Assembly (NCBI GenBank): GCA_030602965.1
Contig: JAUVYS010000010.1
Coordinates: 1 to 20,823, forward strand
From: Candidatus Bathyarchaeota archaeon
GTDB lineage: Archaea > Thermoproteota > Bathyarchaeia > RBG-16-48-13 > JAGMEO01
Length of the DNA: 20,823 bases
Direction: 5' to 3'
The translations under genes and the position numbers were made by a program. The stretch's first letter is position 1. Each line of letters begins with the position of its first letter. Shown one piece after another: positions 12,724 through 20,511 of the stretch. The notes beneath the pieces are model-generated. The model did no database searches. It was not told where the DNA came from and saw nothing but the letters and a program-made list of their open reading frames with translations.

Positions 12724-13497
12724 TTATGCTCGAGGTATATGCCAATTGTTAGGAACATTTTTTAGCTTTTTCGCTGGCACTCCAGCAACCATAGTTTTAG
12801 GTGGAACGTCATTTCGAACTACTGCCCCAGCGCCAACAACTGCTCCTTCACCAATTGTAACCCCTGGGAAGATAGTTGAGTTTGCACCTATACTTACACC
12901 TAATTTTACTGTAGGACCTTTGAGCTTGTATTTTTTCTGCATCATGTAGAGGTCGTTTGTGAGTACGCAGTTTGGTCCAAGGAAAACATTGTCTTCTATT
13001 GTAGAATAAGTTGGTATATAAACACCTGATTGTATAGAGACACTACTTCCAATAACACAGTCACCATCGATTACGGAGTTTGTTCCAACCAATGAATCCG
13101 CACCAACACTTACATTTTCTCTGATCATAACGTTGTGACCAAAACGTACATCATCATCAATCTCAACTCCAGCGTAGATAACACAGTTAGATCTGATGGT
13201 GGTGTTATTTCCGATTTTAGTTAGTTTACCTTTCTTCAATTTTGATTTTAACGTCATCTTCTTACGAATTTCATCTAGATCTTGTTTAGAAGGAAAACCA
13301 ATCAAAGAGTTTGGCCCAACATAGGATGATTCGCCTATTTTCACTGGACCATAAAATATTACGTTTGGTTCAACAAAAACGCCTTTAGAAAAAGAAACCT
13401 TACCATAAACGCTTACATTTGGTCCAATTACACAGCCCTCAGAAGGTTTCGCTTCTGGATCTAAATAGGCTGTTGGATGTACATTCGCCTTTGTCAT
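12724..13497 (-). CDS. Left-handed beta-helix N-acetyltransferase (WbpD/WlbB-like)
   Basis: A 257-aa hexapeptide-repeat acyltransferase. Nearly the whole chain is built of [LIV]-G-x-x-x-x rungs (VIGPNVSVYG, FVEPNVIFYG, FGHNVMIREN, VGTNSVIDGD, FLGPNCVLTND). It ends in SIGANSTIFPGVTIGEGAVV and GAGAVVRNDVPPKTMVAGVPAK, the signature of nucleotide-sugar N-acetyltransferases such as the enzyme making UDP-2,3-diacetamido sugars. The Asn-Asp pair (VLTND, about 183) and a helical insertion (KQDLDEIRKKMTLKSKLKKG, about 74-93) are notable. Such sugars are used in archaeal N-glycans and surface polysaccharides. It lies 68 bases upstream of the ribophorin-like gene on the same strand, which fits a glycan-building role. 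The exact sugar cannot be told; serine or other O-acetyltransferase is less likely. Confidence 0.8.
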   Translation of the reverse strand: MTKANVHPTAYLDPEAKPSEGCVIGPNVSVYGKVSFSKGVFVEPNVIFYGPVKIGESSYVGPNSLIGFPSKQDLDEIRKKMTLKSKLKKGKLTKIGNNTTIRSNCVIYAGVEIDDDVRFGHNVMIRENVSVGADSLVGTNSVIDGDCVIGSSVSIQSGVYIPTYSTIEDNVFLGPNCVLTNDLYMMQKKYKLKGPTVKLGVSIGANSTIFPGVTIGEGAVVGAGAVVRNDVPPKTMVAGVPAKKLKNVPNNWHIPRA

Positions 13498-13636
13498 TGT
13501 TTATACCCACACTTCTAGATTCTATTAATCTTCTTCTCTTTTAACTCTACACCTAATCAACATAGTAACATAATTTTTTTTAACGTAAACCAAAAAAAGC
13601 ACCAAGATCTCCTTTATTGATGTATCTTATAATATT

Positions 13637-14944
13637 GTGGAAAATGCTTTGGATGAAAAACACTTGATAGATAATGTATACGTTGAGACCCATGGATGTT
13701 CAACCAACTTCGCTGATGGAGAGGTCATTGTTGGTTGTCTAGTTACTGCAGGTTATAATGTAGTTAACAATATTGAAGATGCTGACGTTGTTATATACAA
13801 TACTTGTGCTGTGAAAACTCCAACAGAAAACCGAATGATGAGCCTTCTGAAGAAGGTGCCTAAGGGCAAGAAGTTAATTGTTACTGGATGTCTTCCTCTA
13901 ATAAATTTTGAACGATTGAAAAAAGAGATAGCATTCGACGCAGCTATGGGTCCAGCACCTGGAGCTACAATAATTAATGCCTTAAAAAGAGTTTCGCGTG
14001 GTGAAAAAATTTTTGATTTGAGAAGTGATTCGAAACCGGATTGTCTACTTCCTAGAGTTTTTCTGAATGAAGTCACATCGATTGTGCCGATCTCCTATGG
14101 TTGCCTTGGGAGTTGCTCTTACTGTTGTGTTCGCTATGCACGAGGAAAACTTCGCAGTTATACTATTCCAGAAATATTAACTCGTATAAAACAGGATTTA
14201 GACATTGGGGTGAAGGAGATCTGGCTCACTTCTCAAGACACTGGCGCTTATGGTGTGGACATTGGAGAAGATTTAGTAACACTCCTAAGAAGTGTTGTAG
14301 AGTTGAAGGGGAAGTTCTATGTTAGAGTGGGAATGATGAACCCGAATCATGCAATTGAGAATGTTGATAATCTTGTTGAAGTTTACGGGAATCCTAAAAT
14401 TTACAAGTTTATTCACATACCTGTACAAAGTGGAGACGACAACGTATTAAAAATGATGAATCGGTTCTACACGGTTCAAGATTTCAGAAACGTTGTTAAC
14501 GCCTTCAGGAATGAAATACCCAAAATATCTCTTGCTACAGACGTCATTTGTGGATTTCCGGGCGAAGATGATAACGCGTTTAACAACTCGATTCAACTTT
14601 TAAAAGAAATCAAACCAGATGTCCTTAACATTTCAAAATTTTTTGTTAGATCAAATACACTAGCCAAAAATCTGCGTGGAATACCCGCTCAAAAAATTAA
14701 AAAAAGAAGTATACAGGTCAGCATGTTACAAAGAAAAATTTCATTAGAAAAAAACAAGAAGTGGCTTCACTGGGAAGGCCAAGTATTGATAAATAAACGT
14801 AAGAATGGCAAATGGACTGGAAGAAATTTTGCTTATAAACCAATAACTCTTGAAACAGAAAAGGAAGATCTTTTAGGAAAATATGAAGTTGTACGAATAA
14901 AGAAGGTTAAACCGACACATTTGAAGGCAGAAATCATTGCTTAG
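13637..14944 (+). CDS. tRNA methylthiotransferase, CDKAL1/MtaB type (MiaB-like)
   Basis: A 435-aa radical SAM methylthiotransferase. The N-terminal UPF0004 domain carries Cys21, Cys57 and Cys85 (THGCSTN, NTCAVK, TGCLP), ligands of the auxiliary 4Fe-4S cluster. The radical SAM domain has Cys156, Cys160 and Cys163 (CLGSCSYC). A C-terminal TRAM-like segment follows (about 375-435). Archaeal and eukaryotic members convert t6A to ms2t6A at position 37 of tRNAs reading ANN codons; the sequence fits that branch rather than bacterial MiaB or RimO. The enzyme needs two Fe-S clusters, whose supply could come from the sufS-iscU unit nearby. The GTG start at 13637 has no clear ribosome site; the transcript is probably leaderless. 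It is divergent from the acetyltransferase gene. Confidence 0.9.
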   Translation: MENALDEKHLIDNVYVETHGCSTNFADGEVIVGCLVTAGYNVVNNIEDADVVIYNTCAVKTPTENRMMSLLKKVPKGKKLIVTGCLPLINFERLKKEIAFDAAMGPAPGATIINALKRVSRGEKIFDLRSDSKPDCLLPRVFLNEVTSIVPISYGCLGSCSYCCVRYARGKLRSYTIPEILTRIKQDLDIGVKEIWLTSQDTGAYGVDIGEDLVTLLRSVVELKGKFYVRVGMMNPNHAIENVDNLVEVYGNPKIYKFIHIPVQSGDDNVLKMMNRFYTVQDFRNVVNAFRNEIPKISLATDVICGFPGEDDNAFNNSIQLLKEIKPDVLNISKFFVRSNTLAKNLRGIPAQKIKKRSIQVSMLQRKISLEKNKKWLHWEGQVLINKRKNGKWTGRNFAYKPITLETEKEDLLGKYEVVRIKKVKPTHLKAEIIA

Positions 14945-15044
14945 TACCAAATCAGCATGAAAAGAATAAAAAAAGATGTGATAGAGGTTGAAATTTTCAC
15001 AGTATCGGTAATTGCAATACAAAGAAGTTAAATAACCGTTTTTC

Positions 15045-15066
15045 AATCGTATTTAAATCGTATTTA
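15045..15066 (+). repeat. Tandem 11-bp repeat, candidate operator
   Basis: AATCGTATTTA occurs twice head to tail with no gap (15045-15055 and 15056-15066). One unit is about one turn of DNA, so two protein dimers would bind the same face. It lies just before the TATA box of the small ribbon-helix-helix gene. Confidence 0.55.
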
Positions 15067-15069
15067 TTC

Positions 15070-15076
15070 TATATAT
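15070..15076 (+). promoter_or_regulatory. TATA box of the ribbon-helix-helix gene
   Basis: TATATAT lies about 60 bases before the ATG at 15133, directly after the tandem repeat. A start near 15098-15100 would leave a leader of about 33 bases. Confidence 0.4.
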
Positions 15077-15132
15077 CTTTTGCATATACAAAAATATTAA
15101 TAACATGAAGACCAAGAACATTCTTGAAGCCA

Positions 15133-15297
15133 ATGGAACCAATTACTGTCTATTTACCCAAACCTTACATAAAAGACATAGACAAACTAGTGTTAGAAAA
15201 CCACTATCCTAACAGGGGAGAAACTGTCCGATTAGCAATCCGAGACCTTCTAAAAGCTGAATTATGGACAAGTAAGACAGCAAAGTTGAACAAGTAA
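15133..15297 (+). CDS. Ribbon-helix-helix DNA-binding protein (CopG/Arc type)
   Basis: A 54-aa protein beginning MEPITVYLPKPYIKDIDKLV. The pattern is that of archaeal ribbon-helix-helix regulators: a beta strand with alternating residues (ITVYLP), helix 1 (YIKDIDKLVLENH), the turn YPNRGETV, helix 2 (TVRLAIRDLLKAEL). Two chains form the DNA-binding sheet, which reads the major groove. A TTG three codons upstream (15124) is an alternative start. No toxin or partner gene is next to it. The gene ends 47 bases before the end of the convergent MetRS gene. The tandem 11-bp repeat in front of its promoter suggests self-regulation. Its targets are unknown. Confidence 0.75.
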   Translation: MEPITVYLPKPYIKDIDKLVLENHYPNRGETVRLAIRDLLKAELWTSKTAKLNK

Positions 15298-15344
15298 CAT
15301 TTCCTCAAGGAAGTTCACGGGTTAATAGTAGAAATAAGTTTTCT

Positions 15345-16850
15345 CTAGTTGATTTTTTTAAACAACACTTTAGGCTTACCTATTGTGTGCAATTCTTTTA
15401 TTAGAAGTTTAGATGCAGAACTCCAGTTTTGTTCTGCAACAGCACCTTCTAGATTAAGTTGAGACCACAATTTCTCCACAGAACTTGGAATAAACGGTTC
15501 AAGGAGTATCGCAAGAGACCTCAAGGCGTTGACACACAAGTATAAACAGTTAGGATTTTTGGTTTTCCAAGGCTCTTTATGTTGGAAATACCGGTTTCCT
15601 TCTTGTGAAAATTCTACGATTTCTTTCAAAGCCTTATCTAACTCGAATTTCCCCAATCTTTTTCCCACGGTTTCCGCAATGACCTCTATTCTTTTTTGGA
15701 ATTTGACGTCGTCATCATCAAAATTGTCAGGTTTTGGAACTACTCCATCGAAGTTCTTTGATATAAAAGTCAAGGTTCTATGAATGAAATTTCCAATGTT
15801 TGCCACCAACTCATTATTCGTTCTTTCAACTAAGCTCTCTTCGGTGAAGTCACCATCCTCGCCAAACACAATTGCCCTCAACATGTAGTATCTAATAGCG
15901 TCAACAGAGTATTTTTTTGCGAGCTCCAAAGGGTTTATCACGGTTCCTTTGGACTTGCTCATTTTTGAGCCTTTTACTGTTATGTAACCGTGAACGAGAA
16001 CTAATTTAGGAAGCGGGATTTGTGCTGACAACAAGATTGCTGGCCAAATTACTGAGTGGAACCAGTTGATTCCTTTACCAATTAAGTGCGCATCAGCTGG
16101 CCAAAATTTCTTGAATTTTTCGCCATTTGGATAACCTAATGCAGAAATGTAATTTGTCAACGCATCTATCCACACATATATTTTGTGTTCAGGGTTAATC
16201 GGGGTGGTTATTCCCCATGTTAGGTTTGGTCTTGTAACAGAGAGGTCTTTCAATCCCTCTTTTAATCTTGCTGCAACTTCATTTCTCTTTTCCAAAGGGA
16301 GAACAAATTGACCTTCTGATAATAGTTCAGATAGACTATCTTGATACTTGCTTAGTCTGAAAAAATAGTTTTCTTCCTTTAACCACATAGGTGCTGTATT
16401 ATGTTCTGGACACTTGCCATTTACCAGGTCTTTTTCTGTTTTGAACTCTTCGCATCCAGTACAATAGTATCCCTCATAATATTTCTTGTATAAGTCACCA
16501 TTATCATACATTTTCTGGAAGACTAGTTGGACAACTTTTGTATGTCTTTTTTCGGTGGTTCTGATAAAATCATCATTAGAAATGTTGTAGATCTTACACA
16601 GTTTTTTAAAAAGATGAGCATTCTTGTCAACGAAGACTTTCACAGGCAATCCTGCTTTAATGGCTGCTTGTTCATTTTTTTGCGCGTTCTCATCAACACC
16701 AGTTAAAAAGAACACTTCTTCCCCATTAAGCCTGTGAAACCTTACAATCGTATCTGCACATACTTTTTCATACAAGTGACCCAAATGCGGAGGTGCGTTT
16801 ACATAGTCTATTGCTGTAGTCAGATAGAACTTTCTGCTTAACCCAGACAC
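15345..16850 (-). CDS. metG: Methionyl-tRNA synthetase, bacterial-type
   Basis: A 501-aa class I synthetase charging tRNA-Met. The HIGH motif is PHLGH (21-25) and the KMSKS loop is at 296-300 (GSKMSKSKGTVINP). A single zinc site is Cys130, Cys133, Cys147, His150 (CTGCEEF, GKCPEH). The opening FYLTTAIDYVNAPPHLGH, the FFLTGVDENAQKN block and the single knuckle follow the short bacterial type (Thermus/Bacillus-like), not the usual archaeal MetRS with two knuckles. No C-terminal EMAP/Trbp111 tRNA-binding domain follows; the protein ends after the anticodon-binding helices. The start is GTG at 16850 and has no well-spaced ribosome site. It lies 23 bases after S-adenosylhomocysteine hydrolase on the same strand, probably one transcript linking methionine use and recycling. 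Confidence 0.93.
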   Translation of the reverse strand: MSGLSRKFYLTTAIDYVNAPPHLGHLYEKVCADTIVRFHRLNGEEVFFLTGVDENAQKNEQAAIKAGLPVKVFVDKNAHLFKKLCKIYNISNDDFIRTTEKRHTKVVQLVFQKMYDNGDLYKKYYEGYYCTGCEEFKTEKDLVNGKCPEHNTAPMWLKEENYFFRLSKYQDSLSELLSEGQFVLPLEKRNEVAARLKEGLKDLSVTRPNLTWGITTPINPEHKIYVWIDALTNYISALGYPNGEKFKKFWPADAHLIGKGINWFHSVIWPAILLSAQIPLPKLVLVHGYITVKGSKMSKSKGTVINPLELAKKYSVDAIRYYMLRAIVFGEDGDFTEESLVERTNNELVANIGNFIHRTLTFISKNFDGVVPKPDNFDDDDVKFQKRIEVIAETVGKRLGKFELDKALKEIVEFSQEGNRYFQHKEPWKTKNPNCLYLCVNALRSLAILLEPFIPSSVEKLWSQLNLEGAVAEQNWSSASKLLIKELHTIGKPKVLFKKIN

Positions 16851-16873
16851 CCCTTAAAACTTGAAATCGAGTA

Positions 16874-18133
16874 TTAAGTACCTAGTTTCCATCCTTCCAA
16901 GTATTTTTTCTGCTCCTCAGTAGGAGAATCGATATATACATCCATTGCTTCCAATTTCAACTTTGCAACAGTGCGATCTATCTCTTCTGGAACATCATAA
17001 ACCTTGTTACTTAATTCACCTTCATGTTCAACAGCGTATTCTGCACACAATGCTTGGTTAGCAAAGCTCATGTCCATAACATCTGACGGATGACCATCAG
17101 CACACACAAGGTTCACCAACCGCCCTTCTCCAAGAAGATATAGTTTTCGACCATTCTTTAGGGTGTACTGTTCTACATTTGGAAGAATCGTGGTTTTACT
17201 TTTTGAAAGAGTTTCGAGGTCGGGCAGCCAAATCTCTACATTAAAATGACCTGAGTTCGCAAGGATAGCCCCATCCTTCATCTTTTTCATATGTTCTCCA
17301 CATATTGCTTTGATTGAGCCAGTTGCAGTGACGAAGATGTCTCCAAGTTCAGCTGCATCTTTCATCCGTTTAACAACGAATCCATCCATTTTGGCTTCTA
17401 AAGCTTTCACAGGATCTATTTCAGTCACGATCACGCTAGCACCCATTCCTTTTGCTCTCATCGCTATTCCGCGACTGCACCACCCATATCCAGCCACAAC
17501 AAAGGTTTTTCCTGCCAGTAAGATACCAGTAGACCGTAAAATGGCTTCAATCGTAGATTGTCCAGTCCCATACCTGTTGTCAAAGAACCGTTTTGTTTGA
17601 GCATTATTAACAGCGATAACAGGAAACATCAGATTTCCTTGCTTTTCCATAGCCTTTAGACGCACTACACCTGTAGTTGTTTCCTCAAGAGCTATAATAA
17701 CATCTTTTACCTGGTGAGGTGTTTTTTCATGTATTATGGTTATTATGTCAGCTCCATCGTCATGTATGATCCTGGGGCCATGTTTTATCACATTGTTTAT
17801 ACAGTTGTAGTAATCCTCTGAAGTTTGCCCTCTCCAAGCATACACATGAACACCGTCTTCAACTAACGCAGCAGCAACCTCGTCCTGTGTTGACAGAGGA
17901 TTGCTTCCGCTAAGAGCGACTTCAGCACCTCCCATTGTTAGTGTTCTAATGAGGACAGCCGTCTCTTTTGTCACATGCAATGTAGCCCCTATTTGAACCC
18001 CTTTTAAGGGCCTCTCTTTTCGGAATCTTGCCCTGATCCTCATTAAAACTGGCATATGAGTTTCAGCCCATCGAATCACAGATTGGCCTTCAGGAGCAAG
18101 ATTCATGTCCTTAACTTCGAATTTCTTTAGCAA
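16874..18133 (-). CDS. ahcY: S-adenosylhomocysteine hydrolase
   Basis: A 419-aa NAD-dependent enzyme that splits S-adenosylhomocysteine to adenosine and homocysteine, removing the inhibitor left by SAM methyltransferases. The family motifs are clear: SGSNPLSTQDEVAAAL (75-90), DDGADI (125-130), EETTTGV (150-156), the substrate and hinge region NNAQTKRFFDNRYGTGQS, the NAD-binding loop GYGWCSRG (215-222), NSGHFNVEI, and LVCADGHPSDVMDMSF. The chain ends in GWKLGT without the C-terminal Tyr-Arg-Tyr extension of eukaryotic and many bacterial forms, normal for archaea. The start is TTG at 18133, with AGAGGTG about 6 bases upstream. It is divergent from aIF2-beta. The homocysteine it yields is also the product of the DUF39 pair in this window. 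Confidence 0.95.
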   Translation of the reverse strand: MLKKFEVKDMNLAPEGQSVIRWAETHMPVLMRIRARFRKERPLKGVQIGATLHVTKETAVLIRTLTMGGAEVALSGSNPLSTQDEVAAALVEDGVHVYAWRGQTSEDYYNCINNVIKHGPRIIHDDGADIITIIHEKTPHQVKDVIIALEETTTGVVRLKAMEKQGNLMFPVIAVNNAQTKRFFDNRYGTGQSTIEAILRSTGILLAGKTFVVAGYGWCSRGIAMRAKGMGASVIVTEIDPVKALEAKMDGFVVKRMKDAAELGDIFVTATGSIKAICGEHMKKMKDGAILANSGHFNVEIWLPDLETLSKSKTTILPNVEQYTLKNGRKLYLLGEGRLVNLVCADGHPSDVMDMSFANQALCAEYAVEHEGELSNKVYDVPEEIDRTVAKLKLEAMDVYIDSPTEEQKKYLEGWKLGT

Positions 18134-18232
18134 AAAGACACCTCTTTAAAAAGGGTTCTAATCATTTATTCTTATAAACTTAAATCAAGGCGTAAAGCCT
18201 TATACAGCGTTCACAAAATACACACTGAGAGG

Positions 18233-18658
18233 TTGAAATTTAACTTGTCAACAGAGACACAATACAAAAGGTTTCTAAAGAAGGCTTACAAAAACCTTCC
18301 AAAACAAGTCTTCACAAGTGAAAGATTCGAAGTTCCAGCACCTAAAAGCGAAATGGTAGGCAACAGGACGTTCCTGTATAACTTTAGAGAAATATGTGAT
18401 CGTATTCGTAGAGATCAAAGCACTGTTTTAAAGTTTTTATCCAAAGAATTGGGCACTTCTGGGGTTATTGATGGTGATTACGCTGTTTTTAAGGGACAAT
18501 TCAACAACGAGGCCATAAAGACTCTTTTAGACAGCTTCATTAGCAGGGAGGTTCTGTGTCCAGTTTGCAATAAACCTGATACAAAAGTTGTGCGGGAAGG
18601 CAGAATAAACTTCCTCGTATGTGAAGCATGTGGAGCCAAGTCTTCCATAAGAAAATAA
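18233..18658 (+). CDS. eif2b: Translation initiation factor aIF2, beta subunit
   Basis: A 141-aa aIF2-beta, part of the GTP-dependent factor that brings initiator Met-tRNA to the small subunit. The core NRTFLYNFREICDRIRRD and LGTSGVIDGDYAVFKGQF is diagnostic. The C-terminal zinc ribbon uses Cys109, Cys112, Cys130 and Cys133 (CPVC, CEAC). The annotated TTG at 18233 directly abuts GAGAGG, too close to serve it; the TTG at 18245 (STETQYKRFL) lies about 12 bases from that site and matches the usual short N-terminus, so it may be the true start. It opens a plus-strand run with DUF424, RIO1, the KH protein and topoisomerase VI B. Confidence 0.93.
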   Translation: MKFNLSTETQYKRFLKKAYKNLPKQVFTSERFEVPAPKSEMVGNRTFLYNFREICDRIRRDQSTVLKFLSKELGTSGVIDGDYAVFKGQFNNEAIKTLLDSFISREVLCPVCNKPDTKVVREGRINFLVCEACGAKSSIRK

Positions 18659-18701
18659 CAAATACTGAATGAAACATAACGTACATGCTGAAATAGTAAG
18701 G

Positions 18702-18709
18702 TTATATTA
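18702..18709 (+). promoter_or_regulatory. TATA box of the DUF424 gene
   Basis: TTATATTA, with an A-rich stretch after it, lies about 30 bases before the ATG at 18740. The transcript would be nearly leaderless. Confidence 0.4.
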
Positions 18710-18739
18710 TTAAAAAATAAACAATGTTTTGAACAAAGC

Positions 18740-19042
18740 ATGGCCTTAAACGTATACGTCAACGTAATAAAACAAGGAAGACATGTTCTCGTTGCCTGTT
18801 GCGATTCAGATCTTTTAGGAAAGACTCTGAAAGAAGGAAAGATAAGTTTTGAGGTCAGAAGCAATTTTTATGGGGGAAGACTCGTTTACATTGAAGAAGC
18901 AATTGAGTTGCTGAAAAAAGCAACTGCAGCAAATCTTGTAGGTTCAACAATAGTCAACAACGCTATTAGAGAGGGACTTATACACCCACGGGGTGTTATG
19001 ACCATTTCAAATGTTCCACATGCTCAGATTATTAGGTTCTAA
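18740..19042 (+). CDS. DUF424 protein
   Basis: A 100-aa protein of the archaeal DUF424 family. The pattern GRHVLVACCDSDLLGKTLKEG, then FYGGRLVYIEEAIELLKKAT, the NLVGSTIVNNAIREGLI segment and the ending NVPHAQIIRF fit the family along its whole length. Its biochemical role is not established; it is recurrently found beside aIF2-beta and other translation genes, which suggests a role in translation or ribosome function. No catalytic motif is obvious. The double Cys (CC, residues 20-21) replaces the more usual single Cys and is worth noting. It has its own TATA box and is followed by an 86-base gap before RIO1. Confidence 0.88.
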   Translation: MALNVYVNVIKQGRHVLVACCDSDLLGKTLKEGKISFEVRSNFYGGRLVYIEEAIELLKKATAANLVGSTIVNNAIREGLIHPRGVMTISNVPHAQIIRF

Positions 19043-19128
19043 TTTTAATGCAAAACTATTCTTTAAAAATGAGTACTATTTCACTCTTTTAAGAAGTAAG
19101 TTTAATGAAGTATTTGTTTCACCCATAG

Positions 19129-19932
19129 TTGGGAACTGCCTTGTCGGTTAAAGATAAAGTTGAAAAACGTCTTCTAAAGAAAGAGAAGCGTTACGAAAGA
19201 GAACAACTCATGAAAGAGAAAAGATCTGAAGACTATGCGGTTCTAGAAGAAGTCTTTGATAAGTCCACTCTTATGACAATATACCGTTTACTCAACCAAA
19301 ACATTATCAAAAACATTTACGGAGTGGTCGAATCTGGAAAGGAAGCTCGGGTATACTATGGTGTTGATTCTGAAGAAAAGGAGTTAGCCATAAAGATATA
19401 CTTGACGATTTCATCTGAATTTAAGAAAGGCATGCGGATTTACATTCAGGGCGATCCACGATTTCAACACGTGAGAACTGATACGCGATCTCTTATTTAC
19501 ACATGGGCAAGGAAGGAGTACAAGAACTTGATGAAAGCTTACAATTCAGGGGTTCACGTTCCTAAGCCAATATATGTAGAAAAGAACGTGTTAATCATGA
19601 AGTTCTATGGTAAGAAAGGAGTACGAGCCCCACTTTTGAGGGAGAAACCACCAAAGAAGCCAGAACTAATGTATCAACGACTGATGGAAGACATAAAAAA
19701 GCTTTACAAGAAAGCAAGACTTGTACACGGAGATTTAAGTGAGTATAATATTATGAATTGGAGGGAAAGACCAATCATCTTTGACTTGTCTCAGGCAGTT
19801 CTCCTTGAGCACCCCATGGCTGAACAATTTCTTCGAAGAGACTTAAAAAATCTGAATCGCTTCTTTATTGGTCTCGGAGTGGAAGTTAAAAACGTCGATG
19901 ACGCGTATAGGTGGATCATAGAAAATGGTTGA
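19129..19932 (+). CDS. rio1: RIO1-type serine protein kinase
   Basis: A 267-aa atypical kinase or ATPase required for late small-subunit ribosome maturation. The ATP loop is ESGKEARVYYG (68-78; the usual form is STGKEA), the lysine is Lys89 in LAIKIY, the catalytic loop is LVHGDLSEYNIM (Asp202, Asn207) and the metal Asp is Asp219 (IIFDLSQAV). The absence of an activation loop and the flexible-loop sequence after GDPRF are typical for RIO1. An N-terminal basic coiled segment (8-32) precedes the kinase. TTG at 19129 and TTG at 19141 are both possible; no ribosome site is visible, and TTTAATG about 26 bases before 19129 could act as TATA. It overlaps the KH gene by 8 bases. Confidence 0.93.
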   Translation: MGTALSVKDKVEKRLLKKEKRYEREQLMKEKRSEDYAVLEEVFDKSTLMTIYRLLNQNIIKNIYGVVESGKEARVYYGVDSEEKELAIKIYLTISSEFKKGMRIYIQGDPRFQHVRTDTRSLIYTWARKEYKNLMKAYNSGVHVPKPIYVEKNVLIMKFYGKKGVRAPLLREKPPKKPELMYQRLMEDIKKLYKKARLVHGDLSEYNIMNWRERPIIFDLSQAVLLEHPMAEQFLRRDLKNLNRFFIGLGVEVKNVDDAYRWIIENG

Positions 19933-20509
19933 AGCAAAAATTCGAATTAGAATACCAAAAGACCGCCTAGGTGTTTTAATAGGACCAAATGGACGCATAA
20001 AAATATACATAGAAAAAACGCTTAATGTCGATATGGTTATAGATAGTGAAAACGGAAATGTGGAGATAACGTTAAAGCCTGAAGTGGAGGACCCGACGCA
20101 TATATTTCGTGCAAAAGACGTTGTTACCGCAATTGGCCGAGGATTCTCGCCCGAAAGCGCTTTAAGACTTTTAGATGATGCAGTCACATTAAGGATCATT
20201 GATCTGAGAGACCTCTTCAAGGGGTCGCAGTCAGACATACAACGAGTTAAAGGTAGGATAATAGGAAAAGGAGGAAAGACGAGAAGAATCATAGAAGAAT
20301 TGACAGGCGTCAACGTGTGTGTATATGGTTATACGATTTCTTTAATTGGCGACATCGGATTCGAAGTAGCCAAAGAAGCCATCAAGATGCTTATCGAAGG
20401 AAGACAACATAAAACAGTATATAGCTATCTTCACCGAAAGAGGAGAAAATTAAAACAGGAAGAGATGAAGATCTGGAAGCCTACTTCTAAGGAAATGACA
20501 GGAGAATGA
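19925..20509 (+). CDS. Two-KH-domain RNA-binding protein (Pno1/Dim2 homologue)
   Basis: A 194-aa archaeal homologue of the ribosome-assembly factor Pno1/Dim2. It has two KH domains with their GxxG loops visible: GPNG at 20-23 (VLIGPNGRIK) and GKGG at 114-117 (RIIGKGGKTRR). In eukaryotes this factor binds the 3' end of pre-18S rRNA together with Nob1, and the archaeal protein binds 16S rRNA. The C-terminal basic tail (HRKRRKLKQEEMKIW) is typical. Its ATG lies inside the last codons of rio1 (8-base overlap), so the two are coupled, matching their joint role in small-subunit maturation. Confidence 0.92.
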   Translation: MVEAKIRIRIPKDRLGVLIGPNGRIKIYIEKTLNVDMVIDSENGNVEITLKPEVEDPTHIFRAKDVVTAIGRGFSPESALRLLDDAVTLRIIDLRDLFKGSQSDIQRVKGRIIGKGGKTRRIIEELTGVNVCVYGYTISLIGDIGFEVAKEAIKMLIEGRQHKTVYSYLHRKRRKLKQEEMKIWKPTSKEMTGE

Positions 20510-20511
20510 CG

